Assembly (NCBI RefSeq): GCF_001676705.1
Contig: NZ_CP016170.1
Coordinates: 1,240,001-1,304,000, forward strand
DNA: 64,000 nt
Reading direction: 5' to 3'
Source: Bordetella bronchialis
GTDB taxonomy: Bacteria > Pseudomonadota > Gammaproteobacteria > Burkholderiales > Burkholderiaceae_B
Made by a program: the position numbers and the translations under genes. The notes under the pieces are model-generated. The model was not told where the DNA came from and did no database searches. It was given only the letters and a program-made list of their open reading frames with translations. Positions within the stretch are counted from its first letter, which is position 1. Every line of letters starts with the position of its first letter. Shown here one piece after another: positions 7,512 through 17,067 of this stretch.

Positions 7512-8357
7512 TTATTCCTTGTCCGGCTCCAGGCCGTGGTACTTGCGTCCCAGGGCCACGGTGGCCTGGAACATGCCGTGCTTGTTGCCGCAGTCGTAGC
7601 GCGTGCCTTCGTAGCGATGGGCGAAGACGGCGCGTTCGCGCATGAGCGACGCGATGCCGTCGGTCAGCTGGATTTCGTTGCCCGCGCCCATCTTGGTCGC
7701 GCGCAGGTGTTCGAAGATCTCGGGTTCCAGCACATAGCGGCCCACCACGGCCAGCGTCGACGGGGCGTCGTCCGGCTCGGGTTTTTCGACGATGTGCGTG
7801 ACGCGTTCGGTGCGATCGTCGACCTTGCGGGCGGCGACGATGCCGTACTTCTTGGTTTCGGCGCGCGGCACGTCCTGCACGCCCAGCACGCTGCCGTCGT
7901 ACTTGATGGCGGTATGGACCAGCTGCTTGAGCACAGGCGTGTCGGCATCGATAAGGTCATCGGCCAGCACGACGACAAAGGGTTCATTGCCGACCGCAGG
8001 CTCCGCCGTCAATACCGCGTGCCCCAGGCCCAGTGGGGCCGATTGCCGGATGTAGATGCAATTGACGCCCGGCGGCAGAATCCCGCGCACCATGTTCAGC
8101 AGCTCTGTCTTGCCCTTCTTTTCCAGGTCGGATTCCAGTTCCGGCGCGGAATCGAAATGGTCCTCGATCGCCCGCTTGTTGCGGCCGGTGACAAATACGA
8201 GATCCGTGATGCCGGCGGCCACCGCTTCTTCCACCGCGTACTGGATCAGCGGCTTGTCCACCACGGGCAGCATTTCCTTGGGCATGGCCTTGGTGGCCGG
8301 CAGAAAGCGGGTGCCCATGCCCGCAACGGGAAATACAGCTTTTCTTATGGGTCGCAT
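7512..8357 (-). CDS. galU: UTP-glucose-1-phosphate uridylyltransferase
   Basis: A 281-residue cytoplasmic nucleotidyltransferase making UDP-glucose for LPS and polysaccharide synthesis. The N-terminal [20 protein letters not shown] is the classic GalU nucleotide-binding loop. [21 protein letters not shown] (metal/UDP site) and IVEKPEP with [10 protein letters not shown] match the family throughout. Length is usual. It starts 71 nt from the divergent protease gene. No other sugar-nucleotide genes are nearby. Confidence 0.95.
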   Translation of the reverse strand: MRPIRKAVFPVAGMGTRFLPATKAMPKEMLPVVDKPLIQYAVEEAVAAGITDLVFVTGRNKRAIEDHFDSAPELESDLEKKGKTELLNMVRGILPPGVNCIYIRQSAPLGLGHAVLTAEPAVGNEPFVVVLADDLIDADTPVLKQLVHTAIKYDGSVLGVQDVPRAETKKYGIVAARKVDDRTERVTHIVEKPEPDDAPSTLAVVGRYVLEPEIFEHLRATKMGAGNEIQLTDGIASLMRERAVFAHRYEGTRYDCGNKHGMFQATVALGRKYHGLEPDKE

Positions 8358-8416
8358 TGGAACCTCGGTATGATGGAATATCGGTATTGCTTGGGAAGGG
8401 AAATTTTTCGCCTGGG

Positions 8417-8422
8417 TATGAT
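8417..8422 (+). promoter_or_regulatory. -10 box (TATGAT) 6 nt before the bepA start
   Basis: TATGAT ends 6 nt before ATG 8429, so transcription would begin at or next to the A of the start codon. That suggests a leaderless message. No ribosome site is visible upstream of the ATG. Confidence 0.4.
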
Positions 8423-8428
8423 ACTCGC

Positions 8429-9943
8429 ATGAAACACCGCACCTCGCGCCTATCGTTCGGCGTAAGCAAGCCGCTCATGCTGTTGCTTTGTGCTTCATTA
8501 AGCGCCGCCGCGCCATCGGCCACATGGGCTCAACCGATCGGGCTACCTTCCATGGGCGCAGCTTCCGCGGATCAGTTATCGCCTTACGCGGAACGACAGC
8601 TGGGCGATGTCATCATGGCCGAAGGCCGCCGCGATCCTACCTATATCAGCGATCCGGAAATCAACCAGTACCTGACCGCCATGGGCCGCAAGCTGGCCTC
8701 GTTTTCGCCGGGCACCGTACCGACGGTCGATCTGTTCGGCGTGCGCGATCCCGAGATCAACGCCTTCGCCATGCCCGGCGGCTATATCGGCGTGAACAGC
8801 GGCCTGGTGGTCGCGACCAAGAGCGAATCGGAATTGGCCGCGGTGCTCGCCCACGAAATCGGCCATGTGGTGCAGCGGCACATCGCGCGCGGCATGACGC
8901 AGAGCAACCAGACCGGCGCCATCATGCTGGCCTCGGTCGCCGGCGCTTTGCTGGCGGCGCTGGCGGGCGGTGGAGGCAACCTGGCCGCCGGCGTCGCGGC
9001 CTTCGGGCAGGCCGCGGCCATCGACCGGCAATTGGGATTTTCGCGCGACGCGGAACGCGAAGCGGATCGCGCCGGCTTCCAGATGCTGACCAGCGCGGGC
9101 TACAACCCCAGCGGGATGTCGCATATGTTCGAGCGCCTGATGAATGCCTCGAGGCTGAACGAAGGCATGGGCGGCGGCGCCTGGGCGTCCACCCACCCCC
9201 TTTCCATCGACCGCATGTCCGATATCGAGAATCGCGTGCGCAATCTGCCCAAGGGGCATCACGTGGACAGCATCGATTACTGGTACGTGCGCGCCAAGCT
9301 GCGCGTCATCCAGGGGCAGGATACGACCGGTTTGCGTACCGCCACCCAACTGTTCCAGGACGAGGCCCGCACGCTGACCGGGGTGCAGCAGTCCGCCGCC
9401 TACTATGGCCTGGCGCTGAGCGCGATGCGGCGCGAAGACCTTGCCGCGGCGGAAAGCAATCTGAAGCTCGCGATGGCCAACGGGCAGTCGTCGCCCGAGC
9501 TCGACAAGCTGGCGGTCGACCTGGCCAACGCGCAGAAGGATCACGCCCGCGCCTTGTCGCTGGCGGAGGCGGCCTGGAAAGCCTGGCCGGGCCGCTATGC
9601 GATCGCCATCGCCTACGTACAGGCATTGCAGCAGGCCGGGCGGGACGCGCAGGCCCAGGCCTTCCTGCGCGAGCGCGTCAAGCAATGGGGCCAGGACGAA
9701 CCCCAGTTCTACCAATTGCTCGCGCAAAGCGAAGAACGAACCGGCGACCGCGTGCAGGCGCGCCGCGACATGGCCACGTACTACACGGCGATAGGCGCCT
9801 TGCCGGCGGCCGAGGCGCAACTGCGCCAGGCACGGGAGATGTCGCGCGATTTTTATGTCTCGTCGCAGATCGACGTGCAGATCAAGGAAGTCAGGGACAA
9901 GCTGGACGAACAGCGCCAGCTGCTGCAGCGCTTCAAGAGCTGA
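8429..9943 (+). CDS. Periplasmic M48 metalloprotease with TPR tail (BepA/YfgC type)
   Basis: A 504-residue exported protease/chaperone. A signal peptide spans about residues 1-35. The M48 zinc motif HEIGH lies in [12 protein letters not shown] near residue 145, with the third ligand in [13 protein letters not shown] near residue 210. The C-terminal half (about 300-500) is built of TPR-like helices. This architecture is that of BepA, which maintains the outer-membrane assembly machine and LptD. ATG 8429 was chosen because [10 protein letters not shown] leads directly into the signal peptide; the open frame upstream crosses the promoter. It diverges from galU and converges with the hydrolase gene 7 nt downstream. 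Confidence 0.88.
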   Translation: MKHRTSRLSFGVSKPLMLLLCASLSAAAPSATWAQPIGLPSMGAASADQLSPYAERQLGDVIMAEGRRDPTYISDPEINQYLTAMGRKLASFSPGTVPTVDLFGVRDPEINAFAMPGGYIGVNSGLVVATKSESELAAVLAHEIGHVVQRHIARGMTQSNQTGAIMLASVAGALLAALAGGGGNLAAGVAAFGQAAAIDRQLGFSRDAEREADRAGFQMLTSAGYNPSGMSHMFERLMNASRLNEGMGGGAWASTHPLSIDRMSDIENRVRNLPKGHHVDSIDYWYVRAKLRVIQGQDTTGLRTATQLFQDEARTLTGVQQSAAYYGLALSAMRREDLAAAESNLKLAMANGQSSPELDKLAVDLANAQKDHARALSLAEAAWKAWPGRYAIAIAYVQALQQAGRDAQAQAFLRERVKQWGQDEPQFYQLLAQSEERTGDRVQARRDMATYYTAIGALPAAEAQLRQAREMSRDFYVSSQIDVQIKEVRDKLDEQRQLLQRFKS

Positions 9944-9950
9944 CCGGCCT

Positions 9951-11048
9951 TCAGTTGCCCGTTTCGAAGAACCGCCCCAGGCGCTGGGGCAGCCAGCCCA
10001 GGTGGGCGGGGAAGGGGCCGGTGGGAAAACCTGCGTGGCCGCCGTTGGCGGGCTGGTGCAGCAGCACGTGGGGCGAGCAATCGGCCGGGCCGGGCAGCGC
10101 GGGCTCAGGCAGGAAAGGATCGTTGCGCGCGTTCAGCACCAGCGTGGGTAATTGGATAGAAGCCAGCCAAGGCTTGCTGGACGCGCGCGTCCAGTAGTCC
10201 AGGGCGTTGCGGAATCCGTGCATGGGCGCGGTATAGGCGTCATCGAAATCGCGCAGGTTGCGCGCGTGCGCGATGCGCATCACGTCGATGGCACCGGGGA
10301 AGCGGCGGGCCTTTTCCAGGACCTTGTGCTTCATGGTGCGCAGGAAATACGGGCTATAGATATGGCGGTTGATGAAGCCGCGGCACAGGCTGTTGCCACC
10401 CGCCACCAGGTCCACCGGCACGGAAATGCCGGCGGCGGCGGCCAGCCAGTCCACGGCCTGCTGCTGTTCGCCCAGGTACTTCAGCAGGGCGTTGCCGCCC
10501 AGCGATACGCCGACGGCATGCCAGCGCGCATGCGGCACGCGGGCGCGCGCGCTGGCCAGCATGAAGCCTACTTCGTCGGAGTCGCCGGAGTAATAGGCCC
10601 GCGCCAGGCGGTTGGGCGTACCGGAGCAGCCGCGGAAATGCGCGACGGCGACGATCCATCCGCGGGCGCGGAAATGGTGCGCGATGGCCTGCGCATAGCG
10701 GCTCAGGCTGCCGCCTTCCAGGCCGTGGAAAAGCACCAGTGCCGGCGTCCCGGGCGACTGCGGCAGGGACGCCCAATCGGCCTCGGTGATCCAGCGCGCG
10801 GCCGCCGTCTTCGCCGTGACCACCGGCGGCGGTTCGGGCGGCAGGCCGTCGGCGGATTTGTGCGGAAACAGCCCGGGCCCGGTCCAGTCGATGTCGATGA
10901 AGTCGCCATCGGGCGTGTCCACGCGTTCGCGCACGAAGGCGATGCGGTGGTACTGGGCCAGCGTGGCGGCGTAGAGCGTCTGGCTGTGCCCGTCGGGCAG
11001 CCAGGCAGGCACGGGGCAGGGAGTGGTGTCCAGGCGAGCGGAGGCCAA
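9951..11048 (-). CDS. YheT-family alpha/beta hydrolase
   Basis: A 365-residue serine hydrolase of the YheT/ABHD1-3 group. The opening PAWLPDGHSQTLYAA is characteristic of the family. The nucleophile elbow GVSLGGN lies near residue 189, the acid in LNARNDPFLP near 306, and the His in NGGHAGF near 337. HGLEGGS near residue 110 forms the oxyanion region. The start must be TTG 11048 or a GTG 12 codons in, since TGA stands two codons upstream. It follows the SnoaL-like gene by 16 nt, so both are probably one transcript. The substrate is unknown. Confidence 0.85.
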   Translation of the reverse strand: MASARLDTTPCPVPAWLPDGHSQTLYAATLAQYHRIAFVRERVDTPDGDFIDIDWTGPGLFPHKSADGLPPEPPPVVTAKTAAARWITEADWASLPQSPGTPALVLFHGLEGGSLSRYAQAIAHHFRARGWIVAVAHFRGCSGTPNRLARAYYSGDSDEVGFMLASARARVPHARWHAVGVSLGGNALLKYLGEQQQAVDWLAAAAGISVPVDLVAGGNSLCRGFINRHIYSPYFLRTMKHKVLEKARRFPGAIDVMRIAHARNLRDFDDAYTAPMHGFRNALDYWTRASSKPWLASIQLPTLVLNARNDPFLPEPALPGPADCSPHVLLHQPANGGHAGFPTGPFPAHLGWLPQRLGRFFETGN

Positions 11049-11064
11049 AAGCTGTCACCCGCCC

Positions 11065-11484
11065 TTAGTGCAGCATGTCGGGGACGTCGTGCAGGTCCAG
11101 CAGGCCGGCTTCGGCCGGCGCCGCGGAGGCATGGTGCATGACCATGCGCCAGCCGGTCGGCCCCTTATGGTAGATATTCGTCGCGTAGCAGCTGACGTAG
11201 TCCTTGCCGCCGCCCGCGGCGCCGACGTGTTCCACCAGGATGTGCACCGCGCTGCCCATGCTTTGCATGATCAGCGGCCGCATGGGACGCACGTGCAGCG
11301 GGCCGGCGGCCAGGATGGCCTGCCAGGATTCCTCCACGGCCTTCTGGCCGACGATGCGCAGGCCGCCCGGGTGGATGCATACGATCTCTTCGTCATCCGC
11401 CCAGACCTGCATCAGGCGAGCCAGGTCGGCGTGTTCCAGGGCTTCGTAGAAAGCGTCTTCGGTTTCTTGCGGCGTGGCGAACAT
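11065..11484 (-). CDS. SnoaL/NTF2-like fold protein
   Basis: A 139-residue small protein of the NTF2-like superfamily. The start FATPQETEDAFYEALEHADLARLMQVWADDEEIVCIHPGG is typical of the SnoaL_3/DUF4440-type group, with the helix, then the DDE...HPGG strand. VEHVG and a C-terminal MVMHHASA strand complete the cone fold. ATG 11484 was chosen because similarity to the fold begins there; the open frame upstream has no conserved features. It lies 16 nt before the hydrolase gene and downstream of a zinc-finger protein gene, all on the minus strand. No specific activity can be assigned. Confidence 0.75.
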   Translation of the reverse strand: MFATPQETEDAFYEALEHADLARLMQVWADDEEIVCIHPGGLRIVGQKAVEESWQAILAAGPLHVRPMRPLIMQSMGSAVHILVEHVGAAGGGKDYVSCYATNIYHKGPTGWRMVMHHASAAPAEAGLLDLHDVPDMLH

Positions 11485-11564
11485 GGGCGGCTGGACGATC
11501 GGAAAGCGAAGTGAACGGGAAAGGCCGCGAAGGCCCGCGATGGGCGCGGGCCGCGGCCAGGCGG

Positions 11565-11777
11565 TCAGTGTCCGTGGCCGCTGATCACCGTGCCGGGCTT
11601 CAGGCGGTATTCGGCGCCGCAGTACGGACAGCGGGCGGAGCCGGTGTGGGCGACATCCAGGAAGACGCGGGGATGCATGCTCCATAGCGGCGCCTTGGGG
11701 CCGGGGCAATATACCGGCAGGTCTTCGGCGCCGACCTCGATGAGTTCATGTTTGGAGGCGGTGGCGGCAGCGGTCAT
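11565..11777 (-). CDS. Zinc-finger (CHCC type) small protein
   Basis: A 70-residue protein. A single Cys (VYCPGP) followed by HPRVFLD and CPYCGAEYRL gives the C-H-C-C zinc ligand set of the zf-CHCC family, known from the NDUFS6/complex I accessory subunit. It ends in a His-rich SGHGH. It lies between ilvE (102 nt away) and the SnoaL gene on the same strand. In bacteria the family has no settled function; a role near complex I is only a guess. Confidence 0.8.
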   Translation of the reverse strand: MTAAATASKHELIEVGAEDLPVYCPGPKAPLWSMHPRVFLDVAHTGSARCPYCGAEYRLKPGTVISGHGH

Positions 11778-11879
11778 GGTGTTTCCTGAAACAGTGTGTG
11801 CATACAGCGCAACGATAGCGGACGAATCGGCAGGCAGGTAAGTAGGGTGATCGGCAGTCCGGGCAGGTGGGCCGGCGGC

Positions 11880-12800
11880 TTATATCTTGGTCAACCAGCC
11901 CTGGTACTTGGCGTTGCGGCCTTGCACCAGATCGAAGAATGCCTTCTGCAGGCGTTCCGTGACCGGGCCGCGGCGGCCTTCGCCGATGCGGCGGTTGTCC
12001 ACTTCCCGGATGGGGGTGACTTCCGCCGCCGTGCCGGTGAAGAAGGCTTCATCGGCGATATAGACGTCGTCGCGCGTGAGCCGGCGCGTCAGCAGGGGAA
12101 TGCCGAGGTCGCTGGCCAGCGCGTGGATGGTGGAGCGCGTGATCCCGGTCAGCGCCGAGGCGATTTCCGGCTCGACCAGCACGCCGTCCTTGACCAGGAA
12201 TATGTTTTCGCCTGCGCCTTCCGCGACGAAGCCTTCGGTGTCCAGCAGCAGGGCTTCGTCATAGCCGTCCTGCAGGGCTTCCGAGTTGGCGATGATGGAG
12301 TTGGCGTAGGTGGTGGCCACCTTGGCGCGCGGCATGGTGACGTTGACGTGCTGGCGCGCGTACGAGGAGACCTTCACGCGGATGCCCTGGGCCAGGGCTT
12401 CTTCGCCCAGGTAGGCGCCCCAGGGCCAGGCCGCGATGGCCACATGGACCTTGGCGCCCTTGGGAGAGACGCCCATTTTTTCCGAGCCGTAGAACACCAG
12501 CGGACGCAGGTAGCAGGATTCCAGCCCATTGGCGCGCACGACTTCGCATTGCGCGGCTTCCAGCGTTTCGGCGTCGTAGGGAATCGGGATCTGGTAGATG
12601 TGGGCGGAGTTGAACAGCCGCTTGGTGTGGTCCTTGAGGCGGAAGATCGCGGTGCCCTTGTCCGTCTTGTAGGCCCGGAGGCCTTCGAACACGGACAGGC
12701 CGTAGTGCAGCGAATGGGTCAGGACGTGCGTGGTGGCATCGCGCCAGGGAACCAGTTTGCCGTCATACCAGATGAATCCGTCGCGGTCGGCCATCGACAT
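11880..12800 (-). CDS. ilvE: Branched-chain amino acid aminotransferase
   Basis: A 306-residue PLP enzyme of fold type IV catalysing the last step of Leu, Ile and Val synthesis. Hallmarks are the opening GFIWYDGKLVPWRDATTHVLTHSLHYGLSVFEGLRAY, the KVATTYANSI segment carrying the Schiff-base Lys, and EGFVAEGAGENIF with the PLP-phosphate region ALTGITRSTI. Length is normal. ATG 12800 has an AAGGAGA site 7 nt upstream. A TACAAT box on the minus strand (12825-12830) supports this start. It is divergent from azlCD, a branched-chain amino acid exporter, a sensible pairing. Confidence 0.95.
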   Translation of the reverse strand: MSMADRDGFIWYDGKLVPWRDATTHVLTHSLHYGLSVFEGLRAYKTDKGTAIFRLKDHTKRLFNSAHIYQIPIPYDAETLEAAQCEVVRANGLESCYLRPLVFYGSEKMGVSPKGAKVHVAIAAWPWGAYLGEEALAQGIRVKVSSYARQHVNVTMPRAKVATTYANSIIANSEALQDGYDEALLLDTEGFVAEGAGENIFLVKDGVLVEPEIASALTGITRSTIHALASDLGIPLLTRRLTRDDVYIADEAFFTGTAAEVTPIREVDNRRIGEGRRGPVTERLQKAFFDLVQGRNAKYQGWLTKI

Positions 12801-12824
12801 GTTCGTTCTCCTTGAGTGGGCCGT

Positions 12825-12848
12825 ATTGTATCAAGCGGCGGGCTACAA
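12825..12848. promoter_or_regulatory. Back-to-back -10 boxes for ilvE and azlC
   Basis: A minus-strand TACAAT (12825-12830) serves ilvE and a plus-strand TACAAT (12843-12848) serves azlC. The two promoters are only 12 nt apart, so their -35 regions overlap each other's transcription start; one bound protein could affect both. Confidence 0.5.
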
Positions 12849-12937
12849 TATGCCCCATTGCGGTGCGCGCCAGCCTGTCCGTGCGCCATTTTGGTCCGGC
12901 CGGCCGGACGCTTCCATCCCCACTATCAGGTCCATCG

Positions 12938-13684
12938 TTGTCGTCCGAACCGGCAGTCTCCGATCAGGATAGCCTTGCGATCCGGCAAGCGCGCTGGGAC
13001 GCCGCCCGCCAGGGCATGCGCGCCGTCGCTCCGACGCTGATCGCCACGGCGGCGTGGGGACTGGTCACGGGTGTGGCCATGGTCAAGTCGGGCCTGGCCG
13101 AATCCATGGCGCTGCTGATGTCGCTGACGCTGTATGCCGGCTCGGCGCAGCTTACCTCCCTGCCGCTCATTGCCTCCGGCGCGCCGCTGTGGCTTATCTT
13201 CGCCGCGGGTTTCATCGTCAACCTGCGCTTTCTCGTCTTCGGCGCCGCCCTGCATCCGTTTTTCCGCCACTTGCCATGGCCGCGCCGGCTGGCGCTGGGT
13301 TACTTCACCACCGACATGGGCTTCGTCCTGTTCATCCCGCGCTTCGGCGACGCGCGCGTGCGCGGCACGCGGGAGCAGCTGTGGTTCTTCATCGGCGTGA
13401 TCGCTCCCGGGTGGTTCGTCTGGCAAGGGACCTCCATCGCCGGCATATACCTGGGCGCCCTGGTCCCGGCGGGCTGGTCGCTGGACTTCGCCGCGGTGCT
13501 GGCCCTGCTGGCCATCGTGGTGCCGCTGGCCACGACCCGGCCCATGCTGGCCGCCATCGCGGCCGCGGCGCTGACCGGCTGGATCGGCCAGGTCTTCCCC
13601 TTGCGGCTGGGCCTGGCCGCGGCCGTCTTCGCCGGGGTGGCGGCCGGCATGCTGGCGGAACGCTACGCGCGGGGCCGGGCATGA
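12938..13684 (+). CDS. azlC: AzlC-family branched-chain amino acid exporter, large subunit
   Basis: A 248-residue membrane protein. The conserved AzlC opening GMRAVAPTLIATAAWGLVTGVAMVKSGL precedes SLTLYAGSAQ and FIVNLRFLVFGAAL. Seven or so hydrophobic segments are seen. With AzlD it forms an exporter of branched-chain amino acids. TTG 12938 was chosen because it lies downstream of the TACAAT promoter at 12843 and has an AGG 8 nt upstream; the longer frame would begin before the promoter. Its stop overlaps the azlD start (ATGA). It is divergent from ilvE. Confidence 0.88.
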   Translation: MSSEPAVSDQDSLAIRQARWDAARQGMRAVAPTLIATAAWGLVTGVAMVKSGLAESMALLMSLTLYAGSAQLTSLPLIASGAPLWLIFAAGFIVNLRFLVFGAALHPFFRHLPWPRRLALGYFTTDMGFVLFIPRFGDARVRGTREQLWFFIGVIAPGWFVWQGTSIAGIYLGALVPAGWSLDFAAVLALLAIVVPLATTRPMLAAIAAAALTGWIGQVFPLRLGLAAAVFAGVAAGMLAERYARGRA

Positions 13685-14022
13685 ATCTCGATCTGGCTTC
13701 CGAGGACGCCTATGTCTATGCCGCCATCGGCTTGCTGACGCTGTGCAGCCTGGTCACCCGGGCCGGCTACCAGTTGCTGGGCGATTACCTGCCCCTGTCC
13801 GAGAACGTGCGCCGCGCGTTGCGCTATGCGCCGGCGGCCGCCTTGACGGCCATCATCGTCCCGGACCTGCTGCCCTGGAAGGCCGGTGTCGGGCCGATGC
13901 TGGACATGAAGCTGCTGGCCGGCGTCGCGGGCATCCTGGTCTTCCTGCGTACGCGCAGTACCGTGCTGGTTATCGTCGCCGGCATGCTGGTGTTGTGGGG
14001 CTTGCGCTGGCTGGCGCCGTGA
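13681..14022 (+). CDS. azlD: AzlD-family small subunit of the branched-chain amino acid exporter
   Basis: A 113-residue protein with four hydrophobic segments. The motif CSLVTRAGYQLLGDYLPLS and LRYAPAAALTAIIVPDLL are typical of AzlD. It overlaps azlC by 4 nt (ATGA), indicating coupled translation. The pair probably balances pools made by the divergently encoded IlvE. Confidence 0.88.
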   Translation: MNLDLASEDAYVYAAIGLLTLCSLVTRAGYQLLGDYLPLSENVRRALRYAPAAALTAIIVPDLLPWKAGVGPMLDMKLLAGVAGILVFLRTRSTVLVIVAGMLVLWGLRWLAP

Positions 14023-14170
14023 CGCCTGCGGGGGCCTAGTGTCCCCAATAATCGCGGGCCCGGACTGGCGAGGAGTCCTACCTGCGCTAAAATCGAGTTA
14101 TCCACAGCAATCCGGGCCCGATTCTTTTGCTTTTCTGCATCGCGCGCGGTCCCCGGCATCTGCCTATTCC

Positions 14171-15634
14171 ATGACTGAAACCAATTCTTCCGCAGCAACT
14201 TCAACGGATGCGACGACCCTCGCGTTTTCGGACTTCGATCTGCATCCGTTGCTGCTGGCATCCATCACCGAAACGGGTTACACCACCCCCACACCCATCC
14301 AGGCCCAGGCCATCCCCGTGGTGATCTCGGGCCGAGATGTCATGGGCGCGGCGCAAACGGGTACCGGCAAGACGGCGGCGTTCACGCTGCCCATCCTGCA
14401 TCGCCTGATGCCCATGGCGAACACCAGCGCGTCGCCGGCGCGGCATCCCGTGCGCGCCCTGATCCTGACGCCCACGCGCGAGCTGGCCGACCAGGTCTCC
14501 GAAAGCGTCAAGCGCTACAGCAAGCGCACGCCGCTGCGGTCGGCCGTGGTGTTCGGCGGCGTGGATATCGGGCCGCAAAAGGAAAGCCTGCGCAACGGTT
14601 GCGAAGTGCTCGTGGCGACGCCGGGCCGCTTGCTGGACCATGTGGAGCAAAAGAACGTCAATCTGGGGCAGGTCGGCATCCTGGTCCTGGACGAAGCGGA
14701 CCGCATGCTGGACATGGGCTTCCTGCCCGACCTGGAGCGCATCATCCGGCTGCTGCCCAGCCAGCGCCAGAACCTGTTGTTCTCGGCGACGTTCAGCAAC
14801 GAGATCCGCAAGCTCGCGCGTTCGTACCTGAGCCACCCGGTGGAAATCGAAGTCGCCGCGCGCAACGCCACGGCGGACACGGTCACGCAGATCGCCTACG
14901 AGATGAGCAGCGAGGCCAAGCGCGCTGCCGTCGTGCATCTGGTGAAGTCGCGCAACCTGAACCAGGTGATCGTGTTTTCGAACACCAAGATCGGCACGGC
15001 CCGGCTGGCGCGGCAATTGGAACGCGACGGCATCAAGGCGGAATCCATCCACGGCGATAAAAGCCAGGCCGACCGCATGAAGGCGCTGGACGCCTTCAAG
15101 GCCGGCGAACTGGAAGTGCTGGTCGCCACCGACGTCGCCGCGCGCGGCCTGGATGTGGCGGGCGTGCCTTGCGTCATCAATTACGACCTGCCCTACAACG
15201 CCGAGGACTACGTGCACCGCATCGGCCGCACGGGCCGCGCGGGTGCCTCGGGAGAGGCCATCGCGCTGTTCACGCCCAGCGAGGAACGCCTGCTGCTGGA
15301 CATCGAAAAACTGATCAAGCGGCCGGTGCCGCGCGGCCGGCTGGATGTGCCGGCGGAACTCGTCGCGCGCAGCCGCGGCCATGGCGACGAGGTCCGCGGC
15401 GGCCGCGAACGCCGCGAATCGCGCGGCCGGCCCGGCGAACGCCGCTATGGCGACTCGTCGAACCGCCAGGCGCCGGTGGACGATTTCTTTCTCAAGCCCT
15501 ACGTGCCCAGCAACCCGGCGCCGGAATCGGCCGCCGGGGAATCGGCCCCCGGGGAGCCGGCGCCGTCGGAGCGCGCCGGCGCGCCCAAGCGCAAGGTGGC
15601 CGTCCTGCTGGGCGGTACGCGCAAGCCTTCCTGA
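14171..15634 (+). CDS. DEAD-box RNA helicase (RhlE type)
   Basis: A 487-residue ATP-dependent RNA helicase. Motifs in order: F...GYTTPTPIQAQAIP (Q motif), AQTGTGKT (I), PTRELADQ (Ia), ATPGRLLD (Ib), VLDEADRMLDMGF (II, DEAD), FSATF (III), ATDVAARGLDV (V) and YVHRIGRTGRAG (VI). The last 100 residues are Arg/Pro/Glu-rich and of low complexity, as in RhlE proteins. ATG 14171 gives the Q motif its usual distance from the start. A TAAAAT -10-like box lies near 14090. Likely roles are ribosome assembly or cold adaptation. Confidence 0.92.
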   Translation: MTETNSSAATSTDATTLAFSDFDLHPLLLASITETGYTTPTPIQAQAIPVVISGRDVMGAAQTGTGKTAAFTLPILHRLMPMANTSASPARHPVRALILTPTRELADQVSESVKRYSKRTPLRSAVVFGGVDIGPQKESLRNGCEVLVATPGRLLDHVEQKNVNLGQVGILVLDEADRMLDMGFLPDLERIIRLLPSQRQNLLFSATFSNEIRKLARSYLSHPVEIEVAARNATADTVTQIAYEMSSEAKRAAVVHLVKSRNLNQVIVFSNTKIGTARLARQLERDGIKAESIHGDKSQADRMKALDAFKAGELEVLVATDVAARGLDVAGVPCVINYDLPYNAEDYVHRIGRTGRAGASGEAIALFTPSEERLLLDIEKLIKRPVPRGRLDVPAELVARSRGHGDEVRGGRERRESRGRPGERRYGDSSNRQAPVDDFFLKPYVPSNPAPESAAGESAPGEPAPSERAGAPKRKVAVLLGGTRKPS

Positions 15635-15726
15635 TCGCGGGCGCCGGCCCGCCCCACGGGTGGCCGGGGGGCATGCGGAACGTGTCGAAGTCGGATTCCC
15701 GATGCCTGTGCGAGGCATCGGCCGGC

Positions 15727-16107
15727 CTATCCGGCGAGCAGCGCGCGAACGTCCGGCAGGCGGGTAGGCACGGATGCGCTGTCCGGACCGAGCGAGGCCA
15801 GCAGGCGTTCCAGGTGGCCGATATGCGGCAGCATGGGGCCGTAGAACACGGTCTTGCCGGCCCGCTGGATCAGCAGGGTCGGGAAGTTTTCCACTTCTTC
15901 TTCGCCGAGCAGTTCGGGGTGGTCCTCGATATCGATCCAGGCGAACACGCTGCCGTCGGCCTGCGCGGCCAGGGCTTCGAATTTGGGGCGGTATTCGCGG
16001 CAGGTATCGCACCAGGCCGCGCAGAAGCAGGCGACCAGGTCCAGGCCGGGACGTTGAAGCAGGCCACGCAAGGCGGCCGAGTCGTTACCAGGTTCTAGGG
16101 CGGGCAT
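15727..16107 (-). CDS. Thioredoxin-fold protein with CDTC active site
   Basis: A 126-residue cytoplasmic protein without signal peptide. The active site reads AAWCDTCREYRPKFEAL near residues 30-46. The cis-Pro strand is NFPTLLIQRAGKTVFYG near residues 79-95. The CDTC dipeptide is unusual compared with CGPC of thioredoxin, so its redox potential is hard to guess. It is divergent from the EI24-type gene, with both promoters inside 38 nt (a TATCAT/ATGATA box at 16133-16138 reads both ways). Confidence 0.85.
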   Translation of the reverse strand: MPALEPGNDSAALRGLLQRPGLDLVACFCAAWCDTCREYRPKFEALAAQADGSVFAWIDIEDHPELLGEEEVENFPTLLIQRAGKTVFYGPMLPHIGHLERLLASLGPDSASVPTRLPDVRALLAG

Positions 16108-16145
16108 ATGGGCGGCGGCGTAAGTATTTAACTATCATACCTGCG

Positions 16146-16970
16146 ATGCACAACCGGACCGTTCTCATGCCCGCACCTTCCCATTCCGCCTTGCCTCCGC
16201 CCCCGGCTTCCGCCGGCCTGGCCGGCGTGTGGCAGGCCTTCAAACGCGCGGCGGTATCGCAATGCCATCCCGCCATGCTGTTCGCCGTGCTGCTGCCGTT
16301 CCTGATCGCGCTGGTCGGCGCCATTCTGCTGCTGTGGTTTTGCTGGGCCCCGTTGACGGAATGGCTGCGCGACGAAGCCTCGCACTGGAGCGTGGTCAAC
16401 AACGTGGACGAGTGGCTGGTCGCCGTTGGCTTGTTCTCGCTCAAGGTGTACCTGGTGCCGGTCGTGGCGGCGGCGATCCTGCTGCCGGTGTCGGGCATCC
16501 TGGGCCTGGCCATCGCCGCGGTATTCGTTATGCCGCTGGTGCTGCGCCATGTCGGCGAGCGCGAGTACGCGGCCGTCGGCAAGCAGGGCCGATACGGGAC
16601 GGCCGTCAGCGTCTGGAATGCATTGTGGGTCAGTATCGTCTTCGCGCTGGGCTGGCTGCTGACGCTGCCCTTGTGGCTGGTGCCGCCCATGGCGGTGCTG
16701 TTGTCGGTGTTCTGGTGGGCCTTCGCCTTTTCGCGCATGATGCGCATCGACGCCATCGTCGAGCACGCCAGTCCCGAGGAACGGCGCATCCTGCTGCGCC
16801 GGCACAATCTGGGTTTCTGGAGCGTGGGCTTGATCTGTTCGCTGATCAACCTGCTGCCGCCGGCCTGGGTCTTCCTGCCGGTCTTTTCGGCGCTGGTGTT
16901 CGCGCACTACGGCCTGGATGCCCTGCAGCGCCTGCGGCAGGAGAAAGTCATCGAGATGGCGCCGCGCTGA
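16146..16970 (+). CDS. EI24/CysZ-like membrane protein
   Basis: A 274-residue inner-membrane protein. After a Pro-rich N-terminus comes GVWQAFKRAAVSQCHPAML, then a long hydrophobic hairpin (about 40-65), four further segments, and an amphipathic HNLGFWSVGLICSLINLLPPAWVF stretch near the end. This pattern fits the EI24/DUF540 family, which includes the sulfate transporter CysZ. The start is uncertain: ATG 16146 is only 7 nt from the TATCAT -10 box, and ATG 16167 seven codons downstream is equally possible. Substrate unknown. Confidence 0.7.
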   Translation: MHNRTVLMPAPSHSALPPPPASAGLAGVWQAFKRAAVSQCHPAMLFAVLLPFLIALVGAILLLWFCWAPLTEWLRDEASHWSVVNNVDEWLVAVGLFSLKVYLVPVVAAAILLPVSGILGLAIAAVFVMPLVLRHVGEREYAAVGKQGRYGTAVSVWNALWVSIVFALGWLLTLPLWLVPPMAVLLSVFWWAFAFSRMMRIDAIVEHASPEERRILLRRHNLGFWSVGLICSLINLLPPAWVFLPVFSALVFAHYGLDALQRLRQEKVIEMAPR

Positions 16971-17067
16971 TGCTGGCGCCGCCCGCGCGGCGGCCAACGC
17001 GGCGCGATAATGCGCCCCACGGCGCATCGAGCGTCCGCCCGTCTTTCACGCCTTACTGGAATCCACC

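Noticed and set aside
12812..12937. Longer start for azlC at 12812
   Set aside because: That start is upstream of the TACAAT box at 12843-12848 that should drive the gene, and the added residues are not AzlC-like.
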